DNA from: Myrica gale
Lineage: Eukaryota; Streptophyta; Magnoliopsida; Fagales; Myricaceae
NCBI GenBank assembly: GCA_963930655.1
Contig: OZ005608.1
Coordinates: forward strand, 15,934,001 to 15,998,000
Direction of reading: 5' to 3'
DNA: 64,000 nucleotides
Under the pieces are notes generated by a model, which was given only the letters and a program-made list of their open reading frames with translations, did not search any database and was not told the DNA's origin. Positions 1 through 10,751 of the stretch are shown here, in pieces. Numbering within the stretch: the first letter of the stretch is position 1; each line of letters starts with the position of its first letter. Both the position numbers and the translations under genes were made by a program.

Positions 1-412
1 AACCCTTCTCTGCCGTTTCGATTCCTTTCTCCACTGATTCGACTCCCTTCTCCGCCGCTTCGAACTCCTCCCTCACTATCTCCTCTGCCTTTTTCAGCTT
101 CTTCCTCAAATAAAAAAACAGAATGTCTTCTGCACTGCGGGGGGGGATTTGCAGATTTAGGGTATGAATGGGGAAATGAAAATGGGGAGGGGGTGATGCG
201 GGGGGGATTTGCTGAAAAAAGAAAAAAAAAAAAAAAGGGAAACCCGGTCCCCCGGGTTCCCGGTGCCGGGGAACCCGGGAACCGGGAATACACCCGGGTT
301 TCCCCCAAAATGAGGCACCGGCACCTACACCGATTTCCCGGTCCCCCGGGTTCCCGGTGCCGGTGCCGGGGCCGGTGCCACCGGAATTTTCCGGTGACAC
401 TGAACAGCCCTA
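1..412 (-). mobile_element. hAT element, one end (rest lies outside the window)
   Basis: Positions 401-412 read tgaacagcccta, the reverse complement of the terminal repeat TAGGGCTGTTCA found on the hAT element at 54830. Just inside lies a GC-rich block (about 238-400) of repeated ccggtgccgg / cccgggttcccgg units, matching the block at 54840-55015 in inverted orientation. The other terminus is not visible, so the element probably continues beyond position 1, and the 8-bp target duplication cannot be confirmed (the right flank is ctcacaca). Positions 1-237 hold no recognisable gene. The reading frame across the GC-rich block is a by-product of low complexity. Confidence 0.6.
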
Positions 413-893
413 CTCACACACATTGTTGTTTCCCCTTGTGTCGACCCCTCTTAACCACTTGTTGCTTTTGCTGCCTCCCTCTGTCGTCGCCTTTCCTTTT
501 CCACTGGTTAAATCAGTTTGCTGCCCTTTATGGGTATCTGTATAGCTTTCAACCCCTCTACTCGTTGGCTCATCGTCTCTACGAAGGGTCTGACTGACCC
601 TTTAGAACATAACTAAGATCCCTGAATCTCTTTGAATATTAATGAATGAGCTGCTATGATAAATTTTAATAAAAAAACAAAAACCTAAGCTTTATCGTAA
701 TTTGTCAAATTTTGAAATCTGTGTGCCTCTACTTGATCATAACTTCTAAGCCCAACGGGAAATTGTCACACCATTAATGTTTGATGCTCAATGAAGTTTT
801 CTTTGCAACTATACAGAAACCAGAGTGCTAGAGCGAACTGGTCCCATTGCATATCATCTTTATCTGCTAGCTGATTCCAAGTCAACGGTGTAA

Positions 894-974
894 AGAAAGC
901 TCAGCAAATATGCTTTCACCAAAAGTCATGTCTTAGAAAGCTCAGCAAATATGCTTTCACCAAAAGTCATGTAT
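894..974. repeat. 41-bp tandem duplication
   Basis: Two near-identical units of 41 bp begin at 894 and 935 (agaaagctcagcaaatatgc and onward). It lies in the otherwise featureless stretch 413-2090 downstream of the UPF0114 exon. Confidence 0.85.
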
Positions 975-1644
975 TATATACATCTTTTATAGAAGTTCTA
1001 AACCAGCCTGAGGCCATATTGGATTGACATTTTGAGAAGCGTGGGAAGGAAGCCATAACAGAGTCCTAATCTTGGTTAATCTGCAGTGCAAGATGCTACA
1101 ATAAGCGCCTTACCCGACTTTAAAGCAAAAGTTTCTGGATTAAGTCAACCTTAAGGACAAGGTCGATCTTGAAGGGCGGGTGGATGATAGGAATCTAAGT
1201 AGTGAGCAAGTGTATCAGTCTTCTAGAATTGAATTGGTTTTTGTAGTATTTTGTAAATGTGAGAATGAAAGGATGCTGGAATCAGGTGATTTGTTTTTTT
1301 TGGGTAAAGAAATCAGGTGATATTCAAATGAACGATAAAACGATAAAGCCAAATTCAACGTTTGGCTAACCTCCATATAGAAACAAGAGAGAAAACAGAA
1401 AAAGCTTCGTCTGAGTTATTCTGTGCCCTCCTCTAGGGAGTAGCCGTCACTCTACATACTGAAAGCAAGCCGGAAACAATTCTAACAGAACCCCTAAAAT
1501 CACGGAAGCCCATGGCAAATAATCCAGTGCTTCGGAGGCTAATAAGTCAGCGTACAGGCCCATAGACACACGAGCCCAACATAATCACCCTTAAGCTTCT
1601 CGACCCAGCCCAACTCATGAGCCCAGTATTCTTCTAAACGGCAA

Positions 1645-1727
1645 GTGTCCTCATTTCCCCCGAACACCTCTTTTCTTCCCTCTTCGTGTCCTCATTTCCC
1701 CCCGAACACCTCTTTTCTTCCTTAACC
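1645..1727. repeat. 41-bp tandem duplication, pyrimidine-rich
   Basis: Two units beginning gtgtcctcatttcccc start at 1645 and 1686. No other feature is seen between 975 and 2090. Confidence 0.75.
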
Positions 1728-2090
1728 CCTCTTCAACTGCGTTCTGACACAGTTCACTTCTCTAAGCATTTTCCTTTTTGTTCTATTTTCCCTTTATGTA
1801 AGCATGCATATACCGTATGACCAACCTTTTAACAAAATTACAAGCTACATAAGGCATCTGGAGGCCTGACCCCCTCCTCAAAAATCAAACCATGTCGTTC
1901 CCCATTTTATGCATTCCTTCCAAAGGAAACTTAAAGCAGTAAACTTTGGAGAATGACCAATCAACTGTTCCATATCATCAACCCAATCAAGGATGGTTTA
2001 TGCAGTCTATGACGCACTCACGAGATAAAGAAAGCAAAAGAGATTTCCAGACACTGTAGTTGTTCAGTGTCAGAAAGAAGTTTAACCGAC

Positions 2091-2233
2091 CTTTAGAGTG
2101 AATAAGCCAAAGAGATTGGATCTGTATGGAAGTTTTTCCTTTGCTAGTGATTTTGAACTGTCAAGGGTGCTGACAAAGAGCTCATAGAGACCCATTCCAA
2201 AAACCAGCATCACAGTTCCCAAAAGATAGACAT
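2091..2233 (-). CDS. UPF0114-family membrane protein, internal exon
   Basis: This 143-nt exon has a GCATTCGCAG acceptor and an AAG|GTCGG donor. It encodes DVYLLGTVMLVFGMGLYELF and ends SNLFGLFTLK, the signature transmembrane segment and loop of plant UPF0114 proteins (small, probably plastid, multi-pass membrane proteins of unknown function). It joins in phase 1, so it cannot follow exon 1 (20795-21067, phase 0) directly. One exon of the conserved N-terminal membrane region should lie between them, and I could not find it in 2234-4250. The downstream exon, which in this family begins near ERPKW, is also not seen in 1-2090 and may lie outside the window. The gene may be broken. Confidence 0.8.
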
Positions 2234-3090
2234 CTGCGAATGCAAATAAGGAGTGATTACTGACTTCAGCCAACTAAGAGTGAGCCGAGTGGTGGAATCA
2301 TAATTAAAATTTATGGGTGTCGAATTTTAAATGCGAAATGAAAAAAAAAATTCCCCTTCGTAATGCAAATTTTTTTTCCCTCTGAAAATGTTGTAAAATG
2401 ACTTCACTCTCAATAGTTTTAAAAACTTATTGCTCGATATACACTAACATGCAATCATTCATCAAGTCATCTCTCATCATATTACGCAAATCACTCTTAA
2501 TGATCTAATTCAAGTTAATTCTCTACTTAATTCTAAAACTTTGGAACAAATTACAAATAATTCTGGTAGTTGAGGTCTTGATGCCACTAGGAGTTGTCTT
2601 TCTTACATTTTTTGGTTACTACCACAACTGGGGTCTGTCTTTTTTTCTTCCCCTTTTTCTTTTGACAAAAGGTTACTGGGTATGCATTTGCAATTTACTT
2701 TCTCTAGGTTTTATGGATTTAGAATTGAAAGATATTCACATTCTCCAAAGCAACTTCCACACACAAAGCAACAATTGATGGCAAACTATGCTATGAATAA
2801 TAAAAACAAAATTTTCAAGATAAGCAGGATTTAGTAAAAGGGTTCCTTAGATAAATATATCACAAAAGTGGTCAGAACTTTGGTTTGACCTATACCAAGG
2901 ATCCTAAACAAACACAACATTTTACGAGGTCTCTAATAAAAATGGAGAAAAAAATTGTTTTAGGTCTGATACTCATTAAGTCTAGTTGGCCTATATTTAA
3001 TGGGTATCGGACCTAGGCCAACTTATGAAAAAAAGAAAAAAACCAAATATAAAAAAAAATTTTGGGCAATCCATGGGTAGCAGACGCACG

Positions 3091-3101
3091 GGTTCGATAC
3101 C
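3091..3101 (+). other. Pol III B-box-like sequence, possible SINE remnant
   Basis: GGTTCGATACC fits the tRNA-type internal promoter B box and sits in a short non-coding stretch (about 3060-3145) next to a LINE fragment. No convincing A box, tRNA fold or target duplication was found, so this is a weak SINE call and not a tRNA gene. Confidence 0.3.
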
Positions 3102-3149
3102 CCCTGCGTCCACCACTGAGTGAGCCTCTACATCACAAATAAGAAAAAG

Positions 3150-4037
3150 AGTGCTAGTTTGTGACATTAAGTATGTTGTCTTCTCTTGCTGATATCTTTC
3201 AGTTGCGTCGGCTTCCCACCAAAGCTAAGCATTTTGGGTTGCCAGTTATTTTGCCTCGGGCTGTTTCCTCGGCTCTTTCTGATTTGCGTGATCAAATCCT
3301 TCTTAAGATTTCTGGGTGGAAATCGAAGCTTTTGTCACAAGCTAGCCGAAATTTGCTCCTATCGGTCGTGGGTACAGCTATACCTTCTTATGCTATGAGT
3401 TCTTTGGTATTTCCGGCAAGTTGGTGCACAATATGGAGAAGGATTTTAAAAATTTCTTGTGGGGTTTTCCCCTATCAAAGACCCGTAATCTCACCTTGAA
3501 ATCGTGGTATTCCATTTGTCGCCTGAAGTATAAAGGTGGGCTTGGCATTCGGCCTTTAGCTCGTATGAATCAAGCTCTTATCGGCAAATTATCTTGGAGG
3601 GTCATAAGTAATCATGATGCCATTTGGGTTGATATCTGTAAGGCAAAATACCTTCGTTATTCGTCTTTTCCTGCGCTTACCATTCCATCTCAGGCCTCTA
3701 GATTTTGGCGTCAGATTGTCCGGCATCTCCCTTTACTGGCTCAGGGGGCGTGTAGACAAATTTGTAGTGGGGGACCACCAGTATTTGGCAGTTGCCTTGG
3801 GTTCCTGACTTTGCTCTCTTTCGCCCTCTTCCCCGAAGTCCAGATGTGGAGGTGCAATTGGAGGCTGTTGTTTCTACGTTGATCTGTCCTGTTTCTCATT
3901 CTTGGAATCGTGCAGCTGTGGTGGAGCTCCTTTTAGATGAGTCTGCGAAGGCTGTGCTCAGAATAGCCATTCCTCTTTTGCCTTTGGAAGATCGGTGGAT
4001 TTGGACCCTTGACACTCATGGTCTGTTTTCATAGAGC
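3150..4037 (+). pseudogene. LINE (non-LTR retrotransposon) reverse-transcriptase fragment, plus strand
   Basis: Three overlapping frames together encode the region after the RT catalytic core in plant L1-type ORF2. They include KISGWKSKLLSQASRNLL, the VGTAIPSYAMSS motif, NFLWGFPLSKTRNLTLKSW, GGLGIRPLARMNQALIGKLSW and, near the end, AVLRIAIPLLPLEDRWIW. The frame changes at about 3430 and 3800, so it is decayed. No catalytic YxDD segment, RNase H domain or poly(A) tail is visible, so it is truncated at both ends. It lies opposite in orientation to the LINE at 4266-20785, within the same host intron. Confidence 0.85.
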
Positions 4038-4250
4038 TCCGTTAAGCATATGGACGACAGACTGACGAATGGGTGCTTTTGTAAAAAAAAAACTCAAGAA
4101 CTAAAAATTTGAAGTTTGAAAGTGAAGGACTAACATGAAAAAGTATCCAAAACCTAAGGACTAAACTGTTAATTTCCCCACTTAAAAACTTGTCCAATAT
4201 AAGTAAGGCTATGTTTTATTTCAAAGAATCTTGTTCGATTCAAAGTAACA

Positions 4251-4265
4251 TGCTAAACCTTTTCT
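4251..4265. repeat. LINE target-site duplication, downstream copy
   Basis: ATGCTAAACCTTTTC here repeats exactly at 20786-20800. On the minus strand the LINE's A-rich tail (AAAAAAAGAAAA) runs straight into it. The upstream copy spans the exon 1 / intron 1 border of the UPF0114 gene, so both copies carry the AAG|GTTTAG donor context. Confidence 0.85.
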
Positions 4266-4334
4266 TTTTTTATAAGCAAACAACCAACTAATCCAAAGCC
4301 ACCTCGCCCAAGGCGATGGCATAGTCATCACTGA

Positions 4335-4918
4335 TTACATCCAGAGGCAAATCCTCAAGCCTAATTCAACCAACAACATGCTGTCTCGCGCACCATCTTG
4401 CCAAATTGTGAGCTGCAGCAAGCCTCGAATGGTGTCAACCTCCCCCACAATCTCCCAATCAGAGGGACTATCGCAATCATGAACCTGTGTAACCAAAGCA
4501 AGGCAGTCACCTTCAATAATAAACGGTATCCCCTCAAAACCAGTGGCACCAGCACATGCCAAGCGGGCCACCCTCACATCCCCTTTCAGCGGACTATTAC
4601 CCTTGGCCCTACCAGATTGATCTTGAATAACTTGGCCTTGATTATTCCGAATAACCGCCGCAAATACTAGTAGCCCCTTATAGACAGCAACATCGTAATT
4701 CACTTTAAGGTGTCCCATCTCAGGTGGAATCCAACTCTGTAGTTGAGCTACAAACTTACAAGACCAGGCCTTCTTATGGCTATTGTATCGGCAGTGCACT
4801 TCCTGAATTAAGGATTCAGGTTCTGCTGGGGCTTGGCCATGCATAACCTGATTTCGATTAAACCAGATAACATCTGATTTCAAAGCAACTGCAAACATCA
4901 TGTCTCCCAAGTCAGCCC
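4335..4918 (-). pseudogene. LINE ORF2 C-terminus: RNase H-like (RVT_3) domain
   Basis: The frame encodes SWIPPEMGHLKVNYDVAVYK followed by AAVIRNNQGQVI, the opening of the plant RVT_3 / RNase H-like domain. It continues through IPFIIEGDCLALV and GEVDTIRGLL, the usual later blocks, to a stop at 4335. The acidic position normally written as NFDGA reads NYDVA. The piece is the direct continuation of the zf-RVT piece ending at 9579. The ORF as read from a start at 4937 includes 19 bases that really belong to the solo LTR. Confidence 0.85.
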
Positions 4919-5336
4919 TGTTGGCTTTTGTGCACAATCGAGTTTTGATGATTTCAATAAATGGATGAAGTTTGCAAAATGGACATCTTCAAAGACAAAT
5001 ACAACTTGACGAAAAGAGTTGAACCTTGAAGAAAGAAGAACAAGAAGATGCAAGGAGCTTAAAGTGAAAATTCAAGACCTTAGGGTATAATCCTTATAAC
5101 TCTTTATTTCACATTTGACAAGGATTTGAATCATGCACTTGCATATCTTTCAAAATGTGCATACACTGTTTTAAATATTATTTGAAAAATTAAAATGTTT
5201 TTATAGGTTTCAAAAACACCCCAATCAAACCTCCAAATCTTCATATACTTATGGGAAGTATGTCTTCCAAATTGGGTGTTTAGAAGTGGTCAAAAAACTT
5301 GTTTTTAAAAGAACCGGATCATGCTTAAGTTGAGGA

Positions 5337-5498
5337 GGTCGACCGGCTGTTCAAGCGGTCGACCGGTACTTCGACCGCCTCATGTAGCGGTCGACCGGTT
5401 GGTTTTGATAAAAGCGTCATTGAAGCTTCTGACAATATGACCGTTGGGTAACGGTAACTTGAAGCGGTCGACCGGTTCATGTAGCGGTCGACCGGCTC
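5337..5498. repeat. Cluster of CGGTCGACCG palindromes in LTR
   Basis: Four complete CGGTCGACCG decamers and variants occur within about 160 bp. Comparable clusters are at 17877-18014 and 34420-34540 in the related LTRs. The conserved position suggests a regulatory or structural element of the LTR, which is inference. Confidence 0.7.
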
Positions 5499-5919
5499 GT
5501 TTTAGCAAAAACTCTCAACGGCTATAAACGGCTAGTTTTCACATGTGGCCTATAAATACACCTTCATTTCGTCTAAAATGACAACCCAACGATCACATTT
5601 CATTTCTACTACTTGAGAAATATTCTAAACCTTCATATTCTATATTTATCATAGCATTCACACAAAATACACTTTCATATCCTTGTCTTTGTATGAATAA
5701 AGAGATAGAGCCTTCATTTTCATATTTACTCTATCAAGAGAGTTTTTGTTCTTCCATCTACCCATCCAATAGAGGTGTTTCCTTTAGTGAGGTTGTTCAC
5801 TAAAGAAGAAGCTTTGAGAGTGTATATCTCAAGCTTGGTGAGGTTATGAGTGGTGAGCTAGAAAAACCACTTAGGTGGGTTTGAGTGTTGAGCCCGTGAG
5901 AAAACACTTGTACGGTTCA

Positions 5920-8900
5920 TGTCACGCCCTGAACGGCATCCCGCAGGGACCGTGACAGCCGCGAGCTATCCCCCGGATGGCTCCAGCGTTCTTACTTATA
6001 CATTAACTTGATTACGGCGGAAACGTACAGGATCGCGAGGGATTCGAGCTAATCTTACATAATCAGGGTTCTCATTAAGTTTTCATACAAAACATATATA
6101 ATATTTTAAAACCCAACTAGTGACGGATCTCATCGATCGGGTCACCATTATCAAAAATATGAACATCATCTGGGTCCTTCTAAGTCAGGTAGTCCTCCTG
6201 ACTCTCTTCACCTGTGGCATCTGGAATGACACAATTTTAAAAACGTGAGTCAAAAAGACTCAGTAAGGGAAAGACATAACTTTGAAACATGCTCTTGACT
6301 TATGCTTGCTTAATCATGAAAGAAAGAACTTGATAAGAGATGCACATGCATGTCATGGATATGCATATGCCCTTGCTTAAATTCAGCCCCAGACCCTTGA
6401 AAATTACTTATTCATACTTGTGCCACTCTTGGCCTTTTCATAACCATTTCATATCTTTTACTTGCGGACTCGCTCCATTTAACCCCTGAAATCAGGGTTG
6501 TGCGTTCCCTTTGGAACCGTCCCCGAATTCCCTTGGGGACCTTACATATGGTCAGCTAGCGCACCTTCTCGCATTCGTCCTTCAGTGGCTAGACTTGACC
6601 CTTGGAGGCCCACACCTTCTCAATGTCCTTCAGTGTGGTTACACAGCCTCGTGGATTCACCCATCCTTCTCGCATTCGTCCTTCGGTATGGGAGTCCATC
6701 TTGATGGTACGGTACCGACCAGTGCCCCTTAACTTAACTTATCGTTTCATAAAACTTTCCATAATCTTTCCATAAAATCATTGCATAAACATTCTCTTTA
6801 GAAAAATTCATGCAATGCACATGTCATGTCATGCTTGATCAAAATCTCATGCTTGTTCATGAAACGATGCAGTGTGTCATTCCAGTTTTTGAAAAAGGAA
6901 CACTTACTGTCCACTTACAGTATCCACTTACACTTGGTCTTCCTTGGTAGTGTATAAGACACATAGATCGCCTACAAGCGATTCAAATATTTCTTAGACT
7001 TTAAGAAATCGTATGTAATCATTAAACATATATATATCACTGAAATTCTTTTAATCATTTAAAGTATTTTATTTACTCTTCTTTAACTAATAATATTTAA
7101 ACTTAGGTTATTTAATTATTAAACTCTATTACAATATATTTATATATTTATTCTCGATTAGGGTTTTAATCAACAATTAATAGATTTGGGATTAAACCCA
7201 AGTCTCTCATTAGTTACTGTACTCCATTAAACCTTACATTAAACTATTAATAACTTAATCACACTTAAATCTTGAATTGGACCTTAAACCTCAATTAATC
7301 CCGAGTACTAACCCTAACTAGGGTTTCAAATATTTTTATTACATGATCATGGTTCTTCAATATTAATTCTAATTAGCCTAACCCTAATTTCTTTATCCAT
7401 CACAACAATGATAATCCATTTATCATAAATTGCACTTAGGGTTTCATTTCATTATGATATTCGGTCATTACCATGTATGACACCCTCATCATTCATGTAT
7501 GACATGTCCAGATCTAACATTTAAACACATATATAATTATAGATCTAAAGAGATTCACAACTTACAACTAACATAGGCTTAAATCCAACATCCTTTAACA
7601 TACATTGTTTTCTCTTTGCATTTTTTCCAACATACAACTCTAGATCTAGAATATACATAGCTAGATCTACCCTTAGACATCTTAATACTACTAGATCTAG
7701 CAAGATTCAACAACCTAAGAACATGAAACATCAAGATCCATTCACAACTAGTTCGGCCAATCAAGAGGTATGGTGGTTCGGTCACTACCTTGTTGTTCCT
7801 TCTTCCTTCTCTTTGTTCCTTTGCAAGCTTCTCCTCTCCTTCACCTACTAAACAACCTAAGGTTCTTAATCATTCCAGATCTCACCATATCCAAGCATAA
7901 AACAACTCAAACTCTAAGATCTATACACAAGAGAATTCGGCCAGCAAGAAAGAACAAGATCCGGTTTTTACCTTAGTGCTCCTTTGTTTCTTTTCTTTTT
8001 TTCCTTTGCACAACACCTCTTTTACTTCACTTCCTTCTTCTCCTTTCTTCTTCTTCCTTGTCCTCCTTCTTCCCTTTACACAAAATCCCCTTGACACCAG
8101 CTCAAATCTCAGCCTTTTGGTTCAAAAGTTTTGGCCTCTCCTTGATTTCTCTCCTTTGGCTTTCGGTTCTACTCTCTTTCTCTTTGGTTTGCTTTGGCTT
8201 GTGTTTCTCTCTATTAGTTATGTGTTGGTCGACTAAGGTAACCCAAATGAACACAAATGAAGTGGAAAAGAATGTGATAGGCATGTAAGGTCACAAGTGA
8301 GGAAAAAAGGGCATGAACCTCACCACTAAATTCGGCCAAGAGGTGTTCCTTTACTTTTTTTCTCCAACATTTCAGCTTTTGCCCATGCTTGTCCCCTTGT
8401 CTTGGTCGACCATCACCCCTAGCCACACACTCAGCTCCTTCATTAAATGTTTGGCTAACTCTCTTAGTTCATTTGGTTGAATTCTAACTACTTAGTTCAC
8501 TTATCCTAATCTAGTTACTTAGGAAACTTAAATAGGATTAGTTCCACTAACCTAACTTTATTAACCTAATTTTCATGGCCCATTGGGCAGTCCATTAAGC
8601 CCTTAATTCAAGGCCCATCATCATATCCTAAAGCCCAATTCATAAACCTAAGGGCTTAGGCCCAATGTCCAACTTCCTTAAGGCCCAATAACACCATTTC
8701 AAGGCCCATTGCCATGGGCTTCATGGCAACCCAATATCATATTTTCCAAAGCCCATCTCCATGATTGTTTTGGCAGCCCATTAGCATGCCATTATAAGCC
8801 CAATATACACCAAATGTTATAGCCTCATGGCAGCCCAACATCACACTTCAAGGACCCATCATCACATGTAATTGGGCAGCCCATTTGATTAAATTTCAAG

Positions 8901-9275
8901 GCCCATCATGCCAAATTTTTGACCAAGCATGGGCTGTCCATTATCAGCCCATTCTTTTAGGTTTTAAGTCCACCCATTTAAACCTTAATAACCCAATAAT
9001 ATAATCCATAAGAAAATCCTTCAAAAATAAAATCAAGAATATTGAGGAAAATATACAATTAATCTAGCAACATGAAATTGGTCACTATAATATTTAAATT
9101 CCATCCATGGCATTTGAATCATATCATCACATATTGAAAATTCAAAATAACTACATATACATTTTCTTAACATTAAATCATGCCTTGACCAAGCAAGGTC
9201 TCTTTTAATACAAAACAGGTCATAGAATCCTTCATCTAGTAACGAAGTAGACACGGTTTTCTTTGGGGTCTTACA
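5920..9275 (+). mobile_element. Large non-coding LTR-like element (3,356 bp), copy 1
   Basis: The ends are TGTCACGCCC ... GGGTCTTACA, flanked by GTTCA (5915-5919) and GTTTA (9276-9280). The second copy at 28139-32136 has the same ends and an exact 5-bp duplication. No coding domain is visible, and no terminal direct repeats mark a separate internal region. The best reading is therefore a very long solo LTR, though a non-autonomous element is possible. The first 38 bases can form a hairpin (TGTCACG ... CGTGACA). Short frames in 7770-8290 are pyrimidine-rich and not gene-like. Confidence 0.75.
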
Positions 9276-9578
9276 GTTTACTAGCACCCGGAAGCTAGTG
9301 TGTAAAGCTATTCAAGAATAGTGGAAAACATCAAGGCTCTGTGAAGGAGCTTGAGGGGTGGATGTAGGCGGGTTTGCCGAACCACCTAAAAAATCATGTG
9401 TTTACTTTCTCTATCTCTACTCTTTATATTTAGCACATACATACTTGTTATATCATTATACTTGTGCTACATTAGTATTTACTTTGCAAACACGGTTTTG
9501 GGGGTTAATATCAAAAAGTTTAGAAAACCAATTCATCCCTCCTCTTGGGTTGCCTTAATCCTGAAACTAGGACTCACA

Positions 9579-9757
9579 CGCCCTATAATCCTGAGGAAGA
9601 GATTCACTTTCCAAAATATATTTAAACCACACCCATATATTAAACCTGAAGTGCGTAACAGAGACTGGCCATGGACCATGCCTCCAAAGAAGAAAGCTGA
9701 TAATGCAGTGTAAAAACAAATGAATAGTAGATTCTTCATAGGCTCTGCAAAGGGGAC
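9579..9757 (-). pseudogene. LINE ORF2 zf-RVT segment, C-terminal part
   Basis: The minus-strand frame reads LCPLCRAYEESTIHLFLHC, the C-x2-C ... H-x4-C zinc-knuckle of the zf-RVT domain that sits between RT and RNase H in plant LINE ORF2. It continues with LLWRHGPWPVS. Its start lies across the gypsy insertion at 16724, and its end continues at 4918 across the solo LTR. Confidence 0.85.
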
Positions 9758-10425
9758 TGATGTGAACCCCGTTATCCCGTAACGAGACCCGACAACTATA
9801 GGGAACCCAAGATCGTTTCTAGCATGGATTCGAATGGAACCTCGACTCGTTGCTTAGGAAAAGCAAGAACCTCAGTATGGTGAAGACGCCACAAACGGGA
9901 TGAAAATCCGTTTGATAAGTCGAGTTGAACGCCACGGGAAAAATCCCGATAAGTTCGAGAAGTTCGTCAAAGAACCAAAGAGAATTAAACCTCACAAAAC
10001 CGTGTATATTGAATGAATTTCGAACTGCAACTTAAGCCTCTATATATAGGCCAAACCAATACACGAAAAACCCTAAAGGAAACACTCCTAAACACCTAAA
10101 ATCAACTCGAAATCAGCACCTATAAGGAAATAAAGGTGCGGCTAATTGCTGCCCAAAATCATGCCATCCGAAACCCTAATTAGGAGTATCTTCTAGAAGA
10201 CTTCCTTGCATGCTCAAATGAAAACCCTACTCGGGCTCTTCTAGAACTTGAAGCACATTGACAATTCGTGGGTCATGCTGAATGGGCTTCCACGCCTTTG
10301 CTTGATCCCATGACTCTTGAATTAGCCCGTTGAGTGCATCCTTGAACTTCTTTGCTCGTGCCCTTGTAACCGGTCCACTTGGTACTTGAACGGGTTCCTT
10401 TGAAACGGAACCTTGAGCTCCATCA
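9758..10425 (-). repeat. 3' LTR of the Ty3/gypsy element
   Basis: 668 bp, same length as the 5' LTR and differing from it at 5 positions. The first about 200 bp in element orientation (10227-10425) are read as the C-terminus of the polyprotein. Confidence 0.95.
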
Positions 10426-10751
10426 TTCCCCTCCTCTTGAAAAGGATTTGCCCGCAAATCTTCACCTACATCAAAAGGACTCAGATAAGTAACATTAAAT
10501 GTGGCACTGACCGTGTACTCACCAGGTAAATCTAGTTTGTAGGCGTTATCATTGATGCGCTCGAGGACTTGGAAAGGACCATCGCCTCGTGGGAGCAATT
10601 TGGAACGTCGTTTCGTGGGAAATCTCTCTTTCCGCATATGTAGCCAAACCCAATCGCCGGGTTCAAAAACTATCTTATGACGACCCTTATTGGCTTGTTT
10701 TGCATATTGCTCCGTTCGTCGCTCAATGTTGAGTCTTGCTTGCTCGTGAAT
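10227..10751 (-). pseudogene. Gypsy integrase C-terminus, extending into the 3' LTR
   Basis: Beyond the TAG at 10752 the same frame continues to a stop at 10227. It encodes the GPF/Y module (LPRGDGPFQVLERINDNAYK), then NVTYLSPFDVGEDLRANPF, and a basic-acidic tail with GPVTRARAKKFKDALNGL. The polypurine tract lies inside this frame, and about 66 codons are inside the LTR. This is the normal end of the integrase of the upstream frame, cut off only by one nonsense codon (most simply CAG to TAG). Confidence 0.85.
10426..10438 (-). other. Polypurine tract of the gypsy element
   Basis: On the minus strand AAGAGGAGGGGAA lies immediately before the 3' LTR start. It would prime plus-strand DNA synthesis and is embedded in coding sequence. 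Confidence 0.9.

Larger units (their letters stand above)
4919..9578 (+). mobile_element. Copia (SIRE/Maximus-like) solo LTR, interrupted
   Basis: The LTR starts TGTTGGCTTTTGTGC and ends GACTCACA. It is flanked by AGCCC (4914-4918) and CGCCC (9579-9583), a 5-bp duplication with one change. A 3.4-kb element occupies 5920-9275. The remaining roughly 1.3 kb matches, in opposite orientation, the solo LTR at 33704-34957. Clade assignment rests on the TGTTGGC terminus and on the related copy at 17123, which carries a GGGGGAGAT polypurine tract and an envelope-like region. Confidence 0.85.

Noticed and set aside
193..597. 134-codon frame through the GC-rich block at the window start
   Set aside because: It runs through repetitive ccggtgccgg sequence of an hAT end and has no domain. 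A similar frame appears in the inverted copy near 54842.
3085..3105. tRNA gene
   Set aside because: Only a B box-like motif is present. There is no cloverleaf, A box or acceptor stem.
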